Source: Chalara sp. BL73 (taxonomy: Eukaryota > Ascomycota > Leotiomycetes > Helotiales). From it: DNA of 64,000 bases. The notes beneath the pieces were generated by a model. It was not told the origin of the DNA. It searched no databases and saw only the letters and a list, made by a program, of their open reading frames with translations. Positions 1-10,835 of this stretch are shown in pieces (positions within the stretch are counted from its first letter, which is position 1; every line of letters begins with the position of its first letter). The stretch is taken from assembly GCA_918026815.1 (NCBI GenBank), contig CAKJVC010000081.1, positions 1 through 64,000 on the forward strand, given 5' to 3'. The translations under genes and the position numbers were made by a program.

Positions 1-135
1 CAGGATTGACCATCCTTTGCGGTACTATTGCAGTTCATTTGTATTGTCAACATATAGATACCAGTCCAGCAACATCAAGTGCTGAATGGCCTTACCTTGG
101 TTCCTAAAATGATTTTGGCGTGATATGCATTTGTA

Positions 136-1850
136 TCAGTTCTTACCCAATGAACTGCACGGGAACCAAACATGTCTGATCATGTGGCTGCATATCCATC
201 GCATCAAAGTTCTCTTCCCAAGGAAGTATTCCATGCTTTCAAAAAGAACAAAGTGTTCTGGTTCTACATAGCCTCCGCAATGTGCGGAACCAGCCAATCT
301 CCCTCCCGTTTCCCTCTCCGCAGCTATGCAAAGCAACCTAAGTTCCTTCTCCCGCGGCCCTGCCAGCTCAGCAATACCCCAGAGCATCCTCCACGCCTCC
401 TTGCCATTCTTCTTCTCCGCAATGCCGGCATCAAGCGCGTTTACCTCCTTCATGACGGCTTCCCAACGAGCGCGCAAGCCCCATCTCAGCTTGCTTTTTC
501 CCCTCTCGACCTCTAGCGAGCCGAGCTGAGATGCGAAATCCTGCGTCTGGGCAATAGCGACTCGCCGCGCCGACGTCGTCGGCTTAGGGGATTCCGAGGG
601 CGAGGCTGCGATCTGTGAGGGTTTGAGATGTTATGCCGTGCAGGATTCTCAAGATCGCCCCGGCGGATCGAGCGTTCGGTCTGGTGTCGGCTTGCTGCAA
701 AGATGTTAGCAAGAGGCCGGTATTGAATTTCTCAAGAGGTGGGGTTGCTGTGAAGAGGGCTTACCTTGGTAGCTGGAGAGGCGGCCTCACCAGAATCCCC
801 GTTTTCTCGAGTAGCTGGTCCTTTGCCTTTGCCCTTGTTGTTCTTGGACTGTCGGGTGTATGGTGGCTGATATGCAGCAGTAGCGAGATCTGCGTCCGCT
901 CTCTCCTTTCTCGAGCCTCAAGTAACAATCGCGGTCGCGCTTGATGTACTTTGGTTATTGGCTACATTCCTGTTCTGCTTTGCTCGTGACGTAGATGGTG
1001 AGGTATCAATATCGGTACTCGACGCACCGCCATCAGTCGCAGCATTCTCTCTTCTCCCGTTCGCACAGAGCCTACCAACTACGATGCCTTGGGTACTTTG
1101 GGCAATAAAACTGGGTTCAGGGATCTTTGATATCTCCTACTGGACAATAGTATTGATGTATTCACCTGAAGTCTCAGGATGCTCTGCTTGTGCCCGTAAT
1201 CTAATGGTCTGCTCCATTGTTTGTGTTAGTCCTGTCGGTGTTTCAGACATGTCAGTGTCGCAGATAATGGTCTCTTCCTTGATTCCTTTATATCAGTCAC
1301 CTGTTTCGGAAGCTTATTCCTGACATCCTACTGACAAAAACCTCTTTAATCTTTGCTCTCTTAACCACCTCAGGAATGAGAGATGATGCCGAACCAGCTC
1401 GGGTTCTCTTCTCACCAGTCTCGACGCAAGTACCTGGGCCATCACAGATAGAAGGAAAAGGCATCCTTAGCACCCGAACTAGTACCTTCCCACCCTCGCC
1501 AACTCCATCCCCAGCACCAGTGATAGGAGCGCCCTTTTTACTACCGGTAACAGAAATATTTTGCTGCATATCAGCCTTGGCCTTCAGATTAGGCGTTTGT
1601 AATCCCTTCTCTGATTCCTCTTCCAACTTGATTTTACCCTTCTCCGCAAGGGTCTTCCCGGCGACCATGGGCCAGAACTTATTGGCAGATACGAAGCCCG
1701 AGTGTCGTAGACTGTGTAGTTGGATTCGGCCATAGACTGCACGATTTGTGACTCCAGCTATTGAGTACTCTGCGGGGTGGGTATGTTGCGGCCGTGGCTC
1801 TGTATGATAGTGTTTTGTTTGTGGTATTTGTCATGGCAATCGGATGTTGT
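136..1850 (-). pseudogene. Decayed multi-exon gene, family not recognised
   Basis: On the minus strand a protein-like reading runs from about 1850 to 136. It is a hydrophilic, Lys/Glu-rich and low-complexity protein, probably nuclear or cytosolic. Open blocks lie at about 1850-1345 (includes NKFWPMVAGKTLAEKGK), 1290-765 and 612-136 (includes KEAWRMLWGIAELAGPREKE). A clean intron joins the last two: donor GTAAGC near 764 and acceptor CTCACAG near 613. A weaker 52-base intron (GTAGGA...AAAG) may join the first two. The middle block has two in-frame stops, TAG at 1139-1137 (CAG mutated) and TGA at 920-918 (CGA mutated). Both are C-to-T changes, with otherwise continuous coding on either side. 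No start codon in frame is convincing. I do not recognise the family. Pseudogene status rests on the two stops; a sequencing error or an unusual intron is the alternative. Confidence 0.5.
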
Positions 1851-2837
1851 ATTTGTATTTGTATATGGAAGGGTATAGTTTGTCGGCTGCAAGATCGTGG
1901 AATGTGCTCTTGAGTTATTGAGGGCGACTGGGTGTTGGCTGTCAATGGAGATGTCGGGTAACGGGGTATGATCATGTCAAATGGAATGATGAGTTCTTTT
2001 CCTGTAGAGTAGAGCGGTAATATTCACTAAGAATTGAAGTAATGGAGCGAGCCGGTTGATTTGAGTTACTCGCTTGCAGAAAGTGTTGGACATTCATAAT
2101 AGAGCGGCTCGCACTTGGACAAAAGTCTGGCATCTCTACACAAACTTGGGTCCTGAGACTTCACTCATTTTCTTCCTTCAAGAACTCAAACATTATATAT
2201 GCCGAATTGAATCTCGAAGTATCATTATATCTCTCTGCAGCCTGATATCAGCTTCAGATAGCAGCATCAATCTACTATCTAGCATCTCATATATAAACAA
2301 TGCAACGGACCAACTACAAGGGTAGTAATGTCACTTTTTAAAACACGAGGCTGCCAAATAAGGATATATCTACACAAACAGACCCAAAGGAAAAGACTTA
2401 TCAACTGCTATCTACAAACGAAGGAGAGATAAAGGCTTCTACTTTGCAGATGCGTGGCAGGAGTGTGGAGAGTTTAAGCGAGCCTTACCCCTTTCTTTTG
2501 TCAACACTACAGTACCTAGCCGAGTCTGCTGAAATATTTCTCCTCTCTAAAGATACAACTACCGTGGCGGTGCAGCCTAGAAACATACAAAAACGCACAA
2601 TATGTATGAGTGATCTGGCAGCTCTTGGCACTGCTCTTCTATAGGCCAATTTGTAAAGAGGCTGTTTTGGTGATAACGTCATCGGCATCGGACGTCATAA
2701 TAGCTACGGCTATACTCTTATACGACTCTCTTCTTGTTCGCTCATCCTCATTGCAAGTTATATTGGTGGTAGTAGGAAGGGACCTGAATTTATCTATCCT
2801 TGTTTGGGCTTGTTGATAAATAAGTCGATGATTAAAC
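1851..2837. other. Intergenic, no gene seen
   Basis: About 1 kb between the decayed gene and the glutathione transferase. It contains only short open frames with unconvincing composition. It must include the promoter of the gene starting at 2838. No repeat or RNA gene is evident. Confidence 0.5.
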
Positions 2838-3793
2838 ATGTCACATCCCGATGCTGATTTACATCCGGTGGCGACCGGTCTGGCGAAAGATACCGTTGAT
2901 GTGAGTGTGATATTTCCCTTCATGGATGTTCGAAGGACTAGATCCTTATAGCAGTGCTTATAAATCGTAGAAACATGCCGCTGAGCAACCACTCAAGTTA
3001 TTTGCAGGTTGGTTCTGCCCGTTCGTGCAGCGCGTCTGGCTCGCACTGGAGGAGAAAGGAATCCCATACCAGTATATCGAAGGTCCTCCTACACCCCCCT
3101 TGACCCAGAAGCCGTTAGAAAGCTCACAACCCCCTAGTAAACCCCTACCACAAAGAGCCAGAACTCATGCGCATCAATCCGCGAGGCCTCGTCCCCACCC
3201 TCGAAATCGCCCCAGACAAAGCCCTCTACGAGAGCACCGTCCTCCTCGAGTATCTCGAGGAAGCGTACCCGGACCATTCCCCCGCTCTACTGCCAACAGA
3301 CAAGTTCGACCGTGCGCGTTCGCGCATCTGGACCGATTTCGTTACCAGCCGTGTGATCCCGGCTTGGCATCGCTTCCTGCAGTTCCAGCCGTCCAAATTC
3401 GACGATGGGCTAGGGCGCCTGAAGAAGTTGCAAGAGGAGTATAGAGAGAAACTGCTCGAGTTCGCGAGGGAGATACATCCCACAGGCCCGTACTTCTTTG
3501 GTGCTGAGCTCGGTACGGTGGACATCGTTCTCGCGCCGTGGGTGTTGCGCCATTGGGTGTTCGACCATTTTAAGGGTTTGGGGGTAGGGATTCCTGTGGA
3601 GGGAAAGGGAGGTAATGATGAGGAGGCTTGGGGACGCTGGAGGCGTTGGGTGAAGGCTATGGAGGGGCGGGAGACGGTTAGGAGGACCACGAGCGAGAAG
3701 GAGTTTTATTTGCCAATTTATCAGAGGTATGCGGATGATGTTGCCCAGAGTGAGTTGGCGAAGGCTACGAGGGAGGGAAGGGGTGTACCGTGA
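2838..3793 (+). CDS. Omega-like glutathione S-transferase
   Basis: Three exons (2838-2904, 3008-3082, 3138-3793) give a 265-residue cytosolic protein, a normal length for fungal omega-type GSTs. These enzymes carry out glutathione-dependent thiol transfer or dehydroascorbate and S-glutathionyl reduction. The thioredoxin-fold half shows WFCPFVQRVWLALEEKG with the omega-type catalytic Cys at residue 26, then NPYHKEP, the cis-proline segment NPRGLVPTL (61-69) and YEST, whose Glu-Ser pair (79-80) binds glutathione. The helical C-terminal half follows (RARSRIWTDFV...). The exon joins were chosen to keep this frame. Intron 1 has donor GTGTGA and intron 2 the unusual donor GTCCTC with acceptor CCCCTAG. 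Both are non-optimal, but they restore the family sequence exactly. Family assignment is firm; the substrate is unknown. Confidence 0.9.
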
Positions 3794-4427
3794 CTGCTCA
3801 TAAGATTGGAGAGGATCCTTTGGCTCCTGTAAGTAATGGATACAGGATATGATTCATGACGAAGACCTGACGAGCCAGTACAGTCTGCCTTCAAGGCTCA
3901 TACTCATGACAATGTTAGGATCTAGGCAGACCCAACAATATCCATGTAGGGAGTTTCCTTTTTAATATGGAGATGGATATTTAAACGAGTTATTTCCCAC
4001 CTATCTCATTACATATTACCTTTCGATAGTTATCCAACATCTCGAGGACTTTTAGTCAAACTTCTTCAGCTCTGATTCATGTTCAATGCCATCGGATTTC
4101 CCAGGTAGCCACCAGGGTGCGATACTTTCTAATATCTCTTCCAGGCAGAAGGTTTACTGCCATTCTTCCTTGCCGATACTGTTCGTCGATGTAGATATGT
4201 TGTCATTTGCCAGCCTTCTTAGGTATGTACTCTGCACCTCTTTTGACTAATCATCATATTTCCAACATAATCATTGGGGAACTCCTCTAGTGGTGAAAAG
4301 AAGCCTACAAATTCGAAATCGGCGCACCACTTCTCCATGGCGGCTCATCAGAGACGAAAATGTTACTTGGAGGTAAATCGTAATAGGCGGAAATAAATAT
4401 CTCATTCTTCCTACTCTGCAGTCAAGA
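3794..4427. other. Intergenic, no gene seen
   Basis: 3' flank of the GST gene and downstream side of the decayed gene on the other strand. Only short open frames are seen. Confidence 0.5.
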
Positions 4428-5758
4428 TCAGGCAGAATTCTGGCCTCGAGATCGAAGAAAAAGGCGCGAGACATCTACCTGTTGAACATGCCTCTGAAGC
4501 CTCAGGTTTTTTTTATTTTGTCTTCTCTTCGCCAAGTGTTGGGATGCTTCAGGGCCACACCAACAAACTCTCCGAGTGCTCAGCTCAGAATTTGTCTCTA
4601 AATTTGACTCAATCAACTTAGTATCGGTTGTTGCGTCTTCACGTTCATCCTTGCGGAGGCGCAGGTTGTCACAGTGTGCTTGTGGAGGAACACGACAGCC
4701 CCATTGCATGACATAGTCTGCTGCGTGCACTGCTAGTGACTTCAACGTAGATTCGTCTAGTTCAACAATGTGATGGCTCTTCCAGGAAGTTTGCTCGTAC
4801 AAATCCAATCAACATATTTCAAGCTTGTAGATTAGTCAAGGACGTAAGAACCCTTGCCCCCCCTAGAACAGGCAAGCTGGTGCCTTCCTCAGACGAGCCG
4901 GATTTGAGTGCTGTAAGATCTAGCTGGCCGGGAGGTCGGTGATTTGGAATGAACTGACGTTTCTGAAGACCTGATCTAGGATTTTCCTAATGTTCATGTT
5001 CAACAAGTAGACACCATATGTGGGATTTTGACGGAGGTGGCGGACTCTTAGAATAACTAGTATTCCTGGAATAGAGACAAGAGTGGTGGTGCTGATTTTT
5101 TTCTGACTGGCAGGTGCCTTCTGTTGCACAAATTGACCGAATGGCTCCTGGCCGCCTAATAGAGAATAGATCATCCTTGTGATGCGACCTACTGTATCAG
5201 CACTCTTGGTCAATGGTTAAAGATAAGAAATATCAAATTTTGAACGCTTAGATAAACACCGTCGTGCACCTTGACCGCATTCCTCTTTCATTCCAATCTT
5301 CAATATCTCTTTGGGCATCACGTGACTAAACTTGAAACCCCTGGGAACATTTAAGTCCCATTCGGTGAAAACAATTCGGTCCGAAGAGAATGAATGACTG
5401 CCATGTAGGCTGACCAAATTGAACAGTCTAAAGAGATATGCAAAGAAGAAAGGAGTCTCTAAATTCCAAACGGGGCCTGATTCTGAGACCCATGCCGCAA
5501 ATGTGCTTGAACCTGTAACACAACCAAGAGCCAAGAGCATTTGGAAACATTTCAATATCTTTTAATACAACATCGTGTTCTCACCACAACAGTGTCGGCC
5601 GTAGGAGACCTAACATACCTTATAGCTAGAGCACATAAGGTAATATGGCTCCCACGGAGACCAACCGCCGCCCATGAAGCTATCATCGCCCATCCCGGCC
5701 CTTGCTGAAGATTTGAAACTAAATACTTAAGTAATCGAATCCTTAGACACTCAGCCAT
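4428..5758 (-). pseudogene. Probable decayed gene, family not recognised
   Basis: Minus-strand coding-like blocks lie at 5758-5619 (starts MAECLRIRLLKYLV, donor GTATGT), 5555-4920 and 4808-4428. The second block reads as one frame of about 210 codons, broken once by TAA at 5219-5217, between SKRSKFDISYL and PLTKSADTVGRITRMIYSLL. A single CAA-to-TAA change would explain it. Hydrophobic segments (MLLALGCVTGSSTFAAW; TTTLVSIPGILVILRV) suggest a membrane protein. The third block is in the same frame, is hydrophilic and ends RSRGQNSA. No phase-correct splice joins block 1 to block 2, which also favours decay. I cannot name the family. A functional gene with unrecognised introns remains possible. 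Confidence 0.42.
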
Positions 5759-6474
5759 GAATTTTTTGGTTCACCTGAAATCTGACTCAGGAAATAGCAC
5801 CAAAAAATCAACATCCTGCACCCCTTTCCCATAGACCATCAAAGAAGCGGTCCGTGAAAGCTAGTGGTCGATCTAACTCGCCAAGCATCCCCAGCCTTGG
5901 CTCTCAGGATCCGCAGAAGAGCCTCAGTCTTCATCCCATATTTAGAATCCTTCCACAAAAAAGCCTATCCGATCCTGCTATCTGTTTTATGCTAGCTGGG
6001 TCGCGGGTCAGCAAGGGTAGTGTTTCGGACGGACGTGCAGATGAACGTGATTTCCATAGGGGCAGCTTCCGACACTGTTCGTCTCAAGACACTGTCGGAT
6101 CTAAACCCGATTCGGCATTTTGGGATGAATGATAGGCGGCAGACGCCTCGTTGGCGTATCGTGGCCAATTGAGAAATCAGAAAACAGAGAAGTTGGTGAT
6201 GTGGAGTGCATGATTTGAGGCTGCGAAGTGCAAGGACTTTAAATCCTTCGAGTTGCGCAAGGTGCATGCCGTTGGGCAAATTGCACGGCATGGAGGTAAG
6301 ACGGTGCGATATGATATCGCAGGTTCTTTCAATATCTAGTTTATATCTCCATCATTTCTCGGCGCGTTCTTACGGACTGTGTCTTGGTGTGCCGGTTCAC
6401 GATCCTATGTTTTTGTGTTTAGTCTTTTTTTTTTTTTTGGGTAGTATTCGTTTTCATCATTTACCATCCCGGCG
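5759..6474. other. Intergenic, promoter side of the surface-protein gene
   Basis: No gene recognised. A run of 14 T at 6426-6439 lies about 40 bases before the start codon of the next gene, within its likely 5' leader. Confidence 0.45.
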
Positions 6475-8299
6475 ATGAGGTTTACATTCTTTTTAAGCGC
6501 TATCTTAGCGGTGGTACCTGTTTTCTCGAAGGTCATCGTAAAGAAGAGATATCTGCATGCTGCAGTGGCAGTGGATAAGAGCCGAACACAGCATATGGCA
6601 ATGGGTGTGTTGGCAAGGAAGAGGAGTTTTGAGTATACGCCTTTGATAAAACGAGAAGATGGAGTGACGGAAATTGGAAGCTTTGATCTGGGGGTGAAAA
6701 TCCCAGAGGATCCGCTTTTTTCAATGTAAGTCATTATATGATGACTCTGAACGTCTGCTCTGTTTCCAAAGGTTGAAAGGCTAGTGGTCTCAAGAAATCA
6801 ATTTCTTGTCAGCTTTGAAAAATCAGCCCCCCTATTTCTACAAGTGTAGTATGAACTGATAGCTGCGCAGACCCATAGGAGCAGCAGGGAGCCTTTCTGC
6901 AACCTGTATAAGTTGCTTCACAACCGGAATAGCAAAAGCCTCCACAACCGGCTTCGAAACAGACGATAACCTTCTTGAAAACGTGCTCGACGCAGCAGAG
7001 CAACTCGTCACAGATCCAGATGGCTTCCTGGCTTCAGCGCTCTCCATGAATCTACTTATCACCCTCGAGAACCTGGGGGGCCATTTCGAATTTGACATTG
7101 GATTTGATGGCACCGGCTCCCTCACCGTCCCAATATTTCATCCTATTACTCCTCTTGGAGGTGAAATTCAAGGGAACGAGGTCGGCATCATATTTACCAT
7201 TGATCTAGTCTTCACTGTCGAAGCTGCAGTCGGCTTCACTACTGGATTCGATATTTTCTTCCCAAAAGGTGCATCGTTCAGCTTCAACCCAATCTCTGGA
7301 GACCTTCTTAGCATCACAGTGGACGGGCTACAAGCCTCTGGGATTCCATTCACCTTCAAAGGTGGCTCGGGAACCTTCACAGTCGCTCTTCGGATCGGAT
7401 TAAAAGCTGGCCTAGGGGTCTCCCTCCTTGGCACTGGGTTTGAACTCGAGACAGGAATATACGTCGATGTCCCGACCTACAATGCGAGCATCGTGTTTGA
7501 TCCAGCAGCGGAATGCCAGCTCGATTTCAAAGAGGGTTTCTTTGGCGTTGCTGCTGCGTATGCGCAGGCAGGCGTGAGTGTCAATTATATTGATTGGACC
7601 GCGGGTCCGAGTACCGCCGTGACGTTCTTCACGGCCGACTTGCCAGGAGGGTGTATTGCTTCGAGGACTACCCTGTCTGGTAAACCAGCGATAACAACTG
7701 CTCCCGCTGATTTCCCTGCCAGCCCGTCCACGGAAATACATGCCAATTCTACCATCCTGACCACAACGCATACTACTGTTACTGTAACTACAGGAATATA
7801 CCAGAATGGGACAGCGCCTACTCCTCCTCCAGGAATTCAAATCACATCCCCAGCAGCGATCATTGTCCTTCCAACACCCATTCCGGGCGGGTTCACGCCG
7901 GGGTCCTCAGTTTCGATTCCTACAGCTGGAACATCAAGTCAAGCCATTGCACCTGCTATCTCCTTAGTCCCAGGCCAACAAGCACCAACTGCCAGTCTAC
8001 AGCCTCTTGCCCCATACGCATACAACTCATCCGTAGCCGTGGTTACATATATAACAGCTTCGAGCGTGGCCACATTCCCTGGCTTCGTCGGTGCTCAAAC
8101 TAGCACAGTAACGCGAAACTCGGAAACTGGAAATGCCATTACGACTGTAGCCGGTATAGCTAGCCCGACAAACGGGATCCCTGCTCCGCAGACAAGCACG
8201 CCTATCTTTCCGGGTGCTAACTCTGCGGTACGGATGGGGGTTTCGGGAGCCGGAATTTTATTGGCTGGCACTGCAGCGGTGTTCGTTTGCTTCTTGTAG
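6475..8299 (+). CDS. Secreted, probably GPI-anchored surface protein (DUF7223-like)
   Basis: Two exons (6475-6725 and 6871-8299; GTAAGT donor, GCGCAG acceptor) encode 559 residues. The N-terminus MRFTFFLSAILAVVPVFSKV is a signal peptide. A large beta-rich domain of about 250 residues follows (GGHFEFDIGFDGTGSLTVPI, GTGFELETGIYVDVPTY, ECQLDFKEGFFG), of the type seen in fungal DUF7223 surface proteins. The last 200 residues are a Ser/Thr/Pro-rich stalk, presumably O-glycosylated. The C-terminus is hydrophobic (GAGILLAGTAAVFVCFL) with small residues before it, as in GPI-attachment signals. The role at the cell wall or surface is inferred, and no enzymatic motif is visible. The intron is confirmed because it restores PLFSIPIGAAGSLSATC without a stop. 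Confidence 0.82.
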
Positions 8300-8739
8300 A
8301 AGGTTCTGGGCTCCAGGAATTGACGCTGCCAGTTTGGCAAAGATTTATAAATGGAGTTCCGTTTGGCGTTATTATGTTTATATTTTTCGATATCCTTCAA
8401 ATGTACATATTGTTCTCTCACCTTGTCACCACGGTTCTCTCTGTGTACTTGAAACATCAATACATTCTTCTTAATCCTTCCAGAAAGATCGAAGAGGATC
8501 TAGACTATAAATGATAAGAATATTACTTATGATGAGAGGGCTGCGCCTTTAGTCAATTCTTAATTACCGACTAAGAATCTATTGACAAAAGGTACCTCCA
8601 TCTTAGCTCCGAAATTTCTGCTAAGCTTGGTCTAAATTTGTCATATGTAGAAGATGATACATGAAAACATAGGAAGGGAAGTATCTGCACTCCATCTTTG
8701 GAGTAACCGTTATGCCTTGCACCCCAATATCACAGAGTT
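8300..8739. other. Convergent intergenic region
   Basis: 440 bases between two genes that end toward each other. AT-rich; it presumably holds both 3' ends. No gene is seen. Confidence 0.5.
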
Positions 8740-9994
8740 TCACTGAGATTTATCTCCACCTCTTTCTTCAGTTGCCCCCTGGCTTGGTTTTGCATCATTT
8801 TCCCCAACTGGCTTACCCATAGGTTTTCGTATCAACTCCCGCGAGCAAGGCTTTAGTACAATCTTAGGCTCGTCTAGCAGCACCCCGTCCGGCCCTGCAT
8901 ACGCGTACAAACCTGGCGCACTATCAACTAATGTCCCATCCCTCTTCGTCTTGTTCCCCCACTTGTATCGGAAGCGTTCAGCCGATGTCATCATACGCAG
9001 TTGGAATATTACCGCATCGCATATATGCTCATCACTTGTCGGATACGGCCCGAGAAGCATCTCTACCCCTCGTTCATTGCGTCGCTTGGTCCAGTACGTC
9101 ATGTCCACGGCTGGGGTGAAGAATTCAGAAAGAAGATTTGAAACTTTCTGGAATATATCTTGCTTGACAAGCCAAATAGGTGTCCTTATGCCTTCCCAGC
9201 CTGATGCGTGTTGTTTCACATACTCTTCGGCAAGCTGAAATGGAATCTTTGAAATGTAATCTCTTTCTTTAGGCGAAACTGTGGGATATAGTGTAAGCAT
9301 ACCTATTTATGGGTCTTGGATATTTTGAAGACTTACAAGTCATCCCTTCTAGTGACTGAGAGAAGCTTCGCAGCCATCGATGGACCTGAGGGGTGAATGG
9401 AAGCAAACTTTCTTCGGGTTCACACTCTAAAGATAGTCGCTGTAGGAAAACATTGTTGATAATATGGTCCGCCATTTCCCAAGCAGTCGATGGATTCTCA
9501 AGCATAAGGATGATATCTGGAAAATCAACACCTCCATTATAACCAAGTTCTTCTAATATATGGCGAACCGAATTTTCATCACCGGTGTAAAGGCGATAGT
9601 TCCCGGGGTAAGTACCAAAACGACCCACGGCTGACAGGTTGAGGCGAAGGCCAGCACATCCATCTGAACGCCAATCTGGGTTTGAAGCATCTGATAACCA
9701 AGTAGTTCTCTCCGCCAGATCCTTTGAGAATGGCACTGCCTCTGTAATTGGCTCTGGTGGCGGTGCCTGTCCATCTGCGACCTCCATGACTTCCTCTGTT
9801 GCCATCCGTGAAGCACGAAGCTTGAAAAACAGATATATGCAAAGGCATAACAAGGTTATGATCAAAAAAGAGGCTGGAATAAGAGTAGCCAAGAGGGCCA
9901 TGGCAACCGGCTCCATGTTGACAGCCGGTAGGAAATAGCAGATTTTGGAGTAGGCGTGAAAGGTTAAAGGATATAATATGGGAGCAGGTAACAT
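8740..9994 (-). CDS. Single-pass membrane protein, uncharacterised
   Basis: Two exons (9994-9337 and 9278-8740) give 398 residues. The intron is 58 bases, with donor GTAAGT, branch GCTTACAC and acceptor CCCACAG. A nearer AG would give a 34-base intron, which is too short. A membrane segment lies about 50 residues in (MALLATLIPASFLIITLLCL, then CIYLFFKL) and is followed by basic residues, so the roughly 320-residue remainder is probably cytosolic. That part contains NPDWRSDGCAGLRLNLSAVG, GRFGTYPGNYRLYTG and a Lys-rich tail. The first ATG in frame is at 9994; ATG at 9916 would place the membrane segment nearer the N-terminus and is equally credible. The family is not recognised. Confidence 0.7.
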
Positions 9995-10835
9995 ATCTTT
10001 CAATCTAGCAGACAAAGAACAATTTTCTAAGCGCAACAAAAGCTGGCTCTGGCAGTTGGTGAGGTCTGCCGAGACAAACCCTTATTGGCCTTTGACCACA
10101 AAGAACCCACGGCTAATGTGTAACGATGCTTAGTGCCATGATACTATTTCCCCGGAAAATTTTCGCCTTAGTTGGTCACGCTTTATTCAGTAGAATAGAT
10201 GCTATAACGGCGTTCAGGCGCAATGTGATGAATCAGAGAAACCGACGGGTAGCGACAGGCTGGGCTGGATACATCCTTCCGTGGTCATTAGACAAGCTGT
10301 TGTGTGTTCAGGAAAATGGTTACATCTTGTTCTTTGTCCGGAGCTCTGATTGAGTCTCTGTGCGGTTGCACTGTAAGGCCTTCGTATGGATGATCCTGGA
10401 ATGCAGTTTCAAAGGTGCCTTCTCAAAAAAAAAACCCCCTAACATTTCGGCGGTCGCTCACATTTATTGGTTTGGGAAGCTGTCGTAAATCCTTGAACAT
10501 GAAAGTTATTTCCATCAGTAAAATATTGACGCCGTTGCCGTCTGGTTCAGCTACGCCAGATCCATGTACTCACCCATTCCTAATGAAACATTCCCCTGGC
10601 TCTGGATGCTCTTAAGGAAGACTGCTAGTAAAATTAAGTGTCAAGGAAAATCTAAGCTAGGTACGGTTAGCCAAGATGAACATCACTACCTATCTCATTC
10701 ACAAGCATTCATCTTTATAATCCTTAAAACATAGGTTCCATAGTCCTTTGGTTTGCAAAGACAGTAGAGATATATATGTCAAGCTCTAATAAGTTGCATC
10801 TTAGTCGAGCCTATCCTTCCCTCCAACAAAAAAAG
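9995..10835. other. Divergent intergenic region
   Basis: Holds the 5' flanks of the membrane-protein gene (minus) and of the Hsp70-like relic (plus). Short open frames at 10126-10353 and 10415-10615 have no recognisable features. Confidence 0.45.

Noticed and set aside
3025..3444. 139-codon frame overlapping the GST start
   Set aside because: It reads through intron 2 in the wrong frame after YQYIEG; splicing restores the GST sequence.
9303..9336. 34-base intron in the membrane-protein gene
   Set aside because: Too short for a fungal intron. The AG at 9280-9279 gives a 58-base intron with a branch motif and a better frame.
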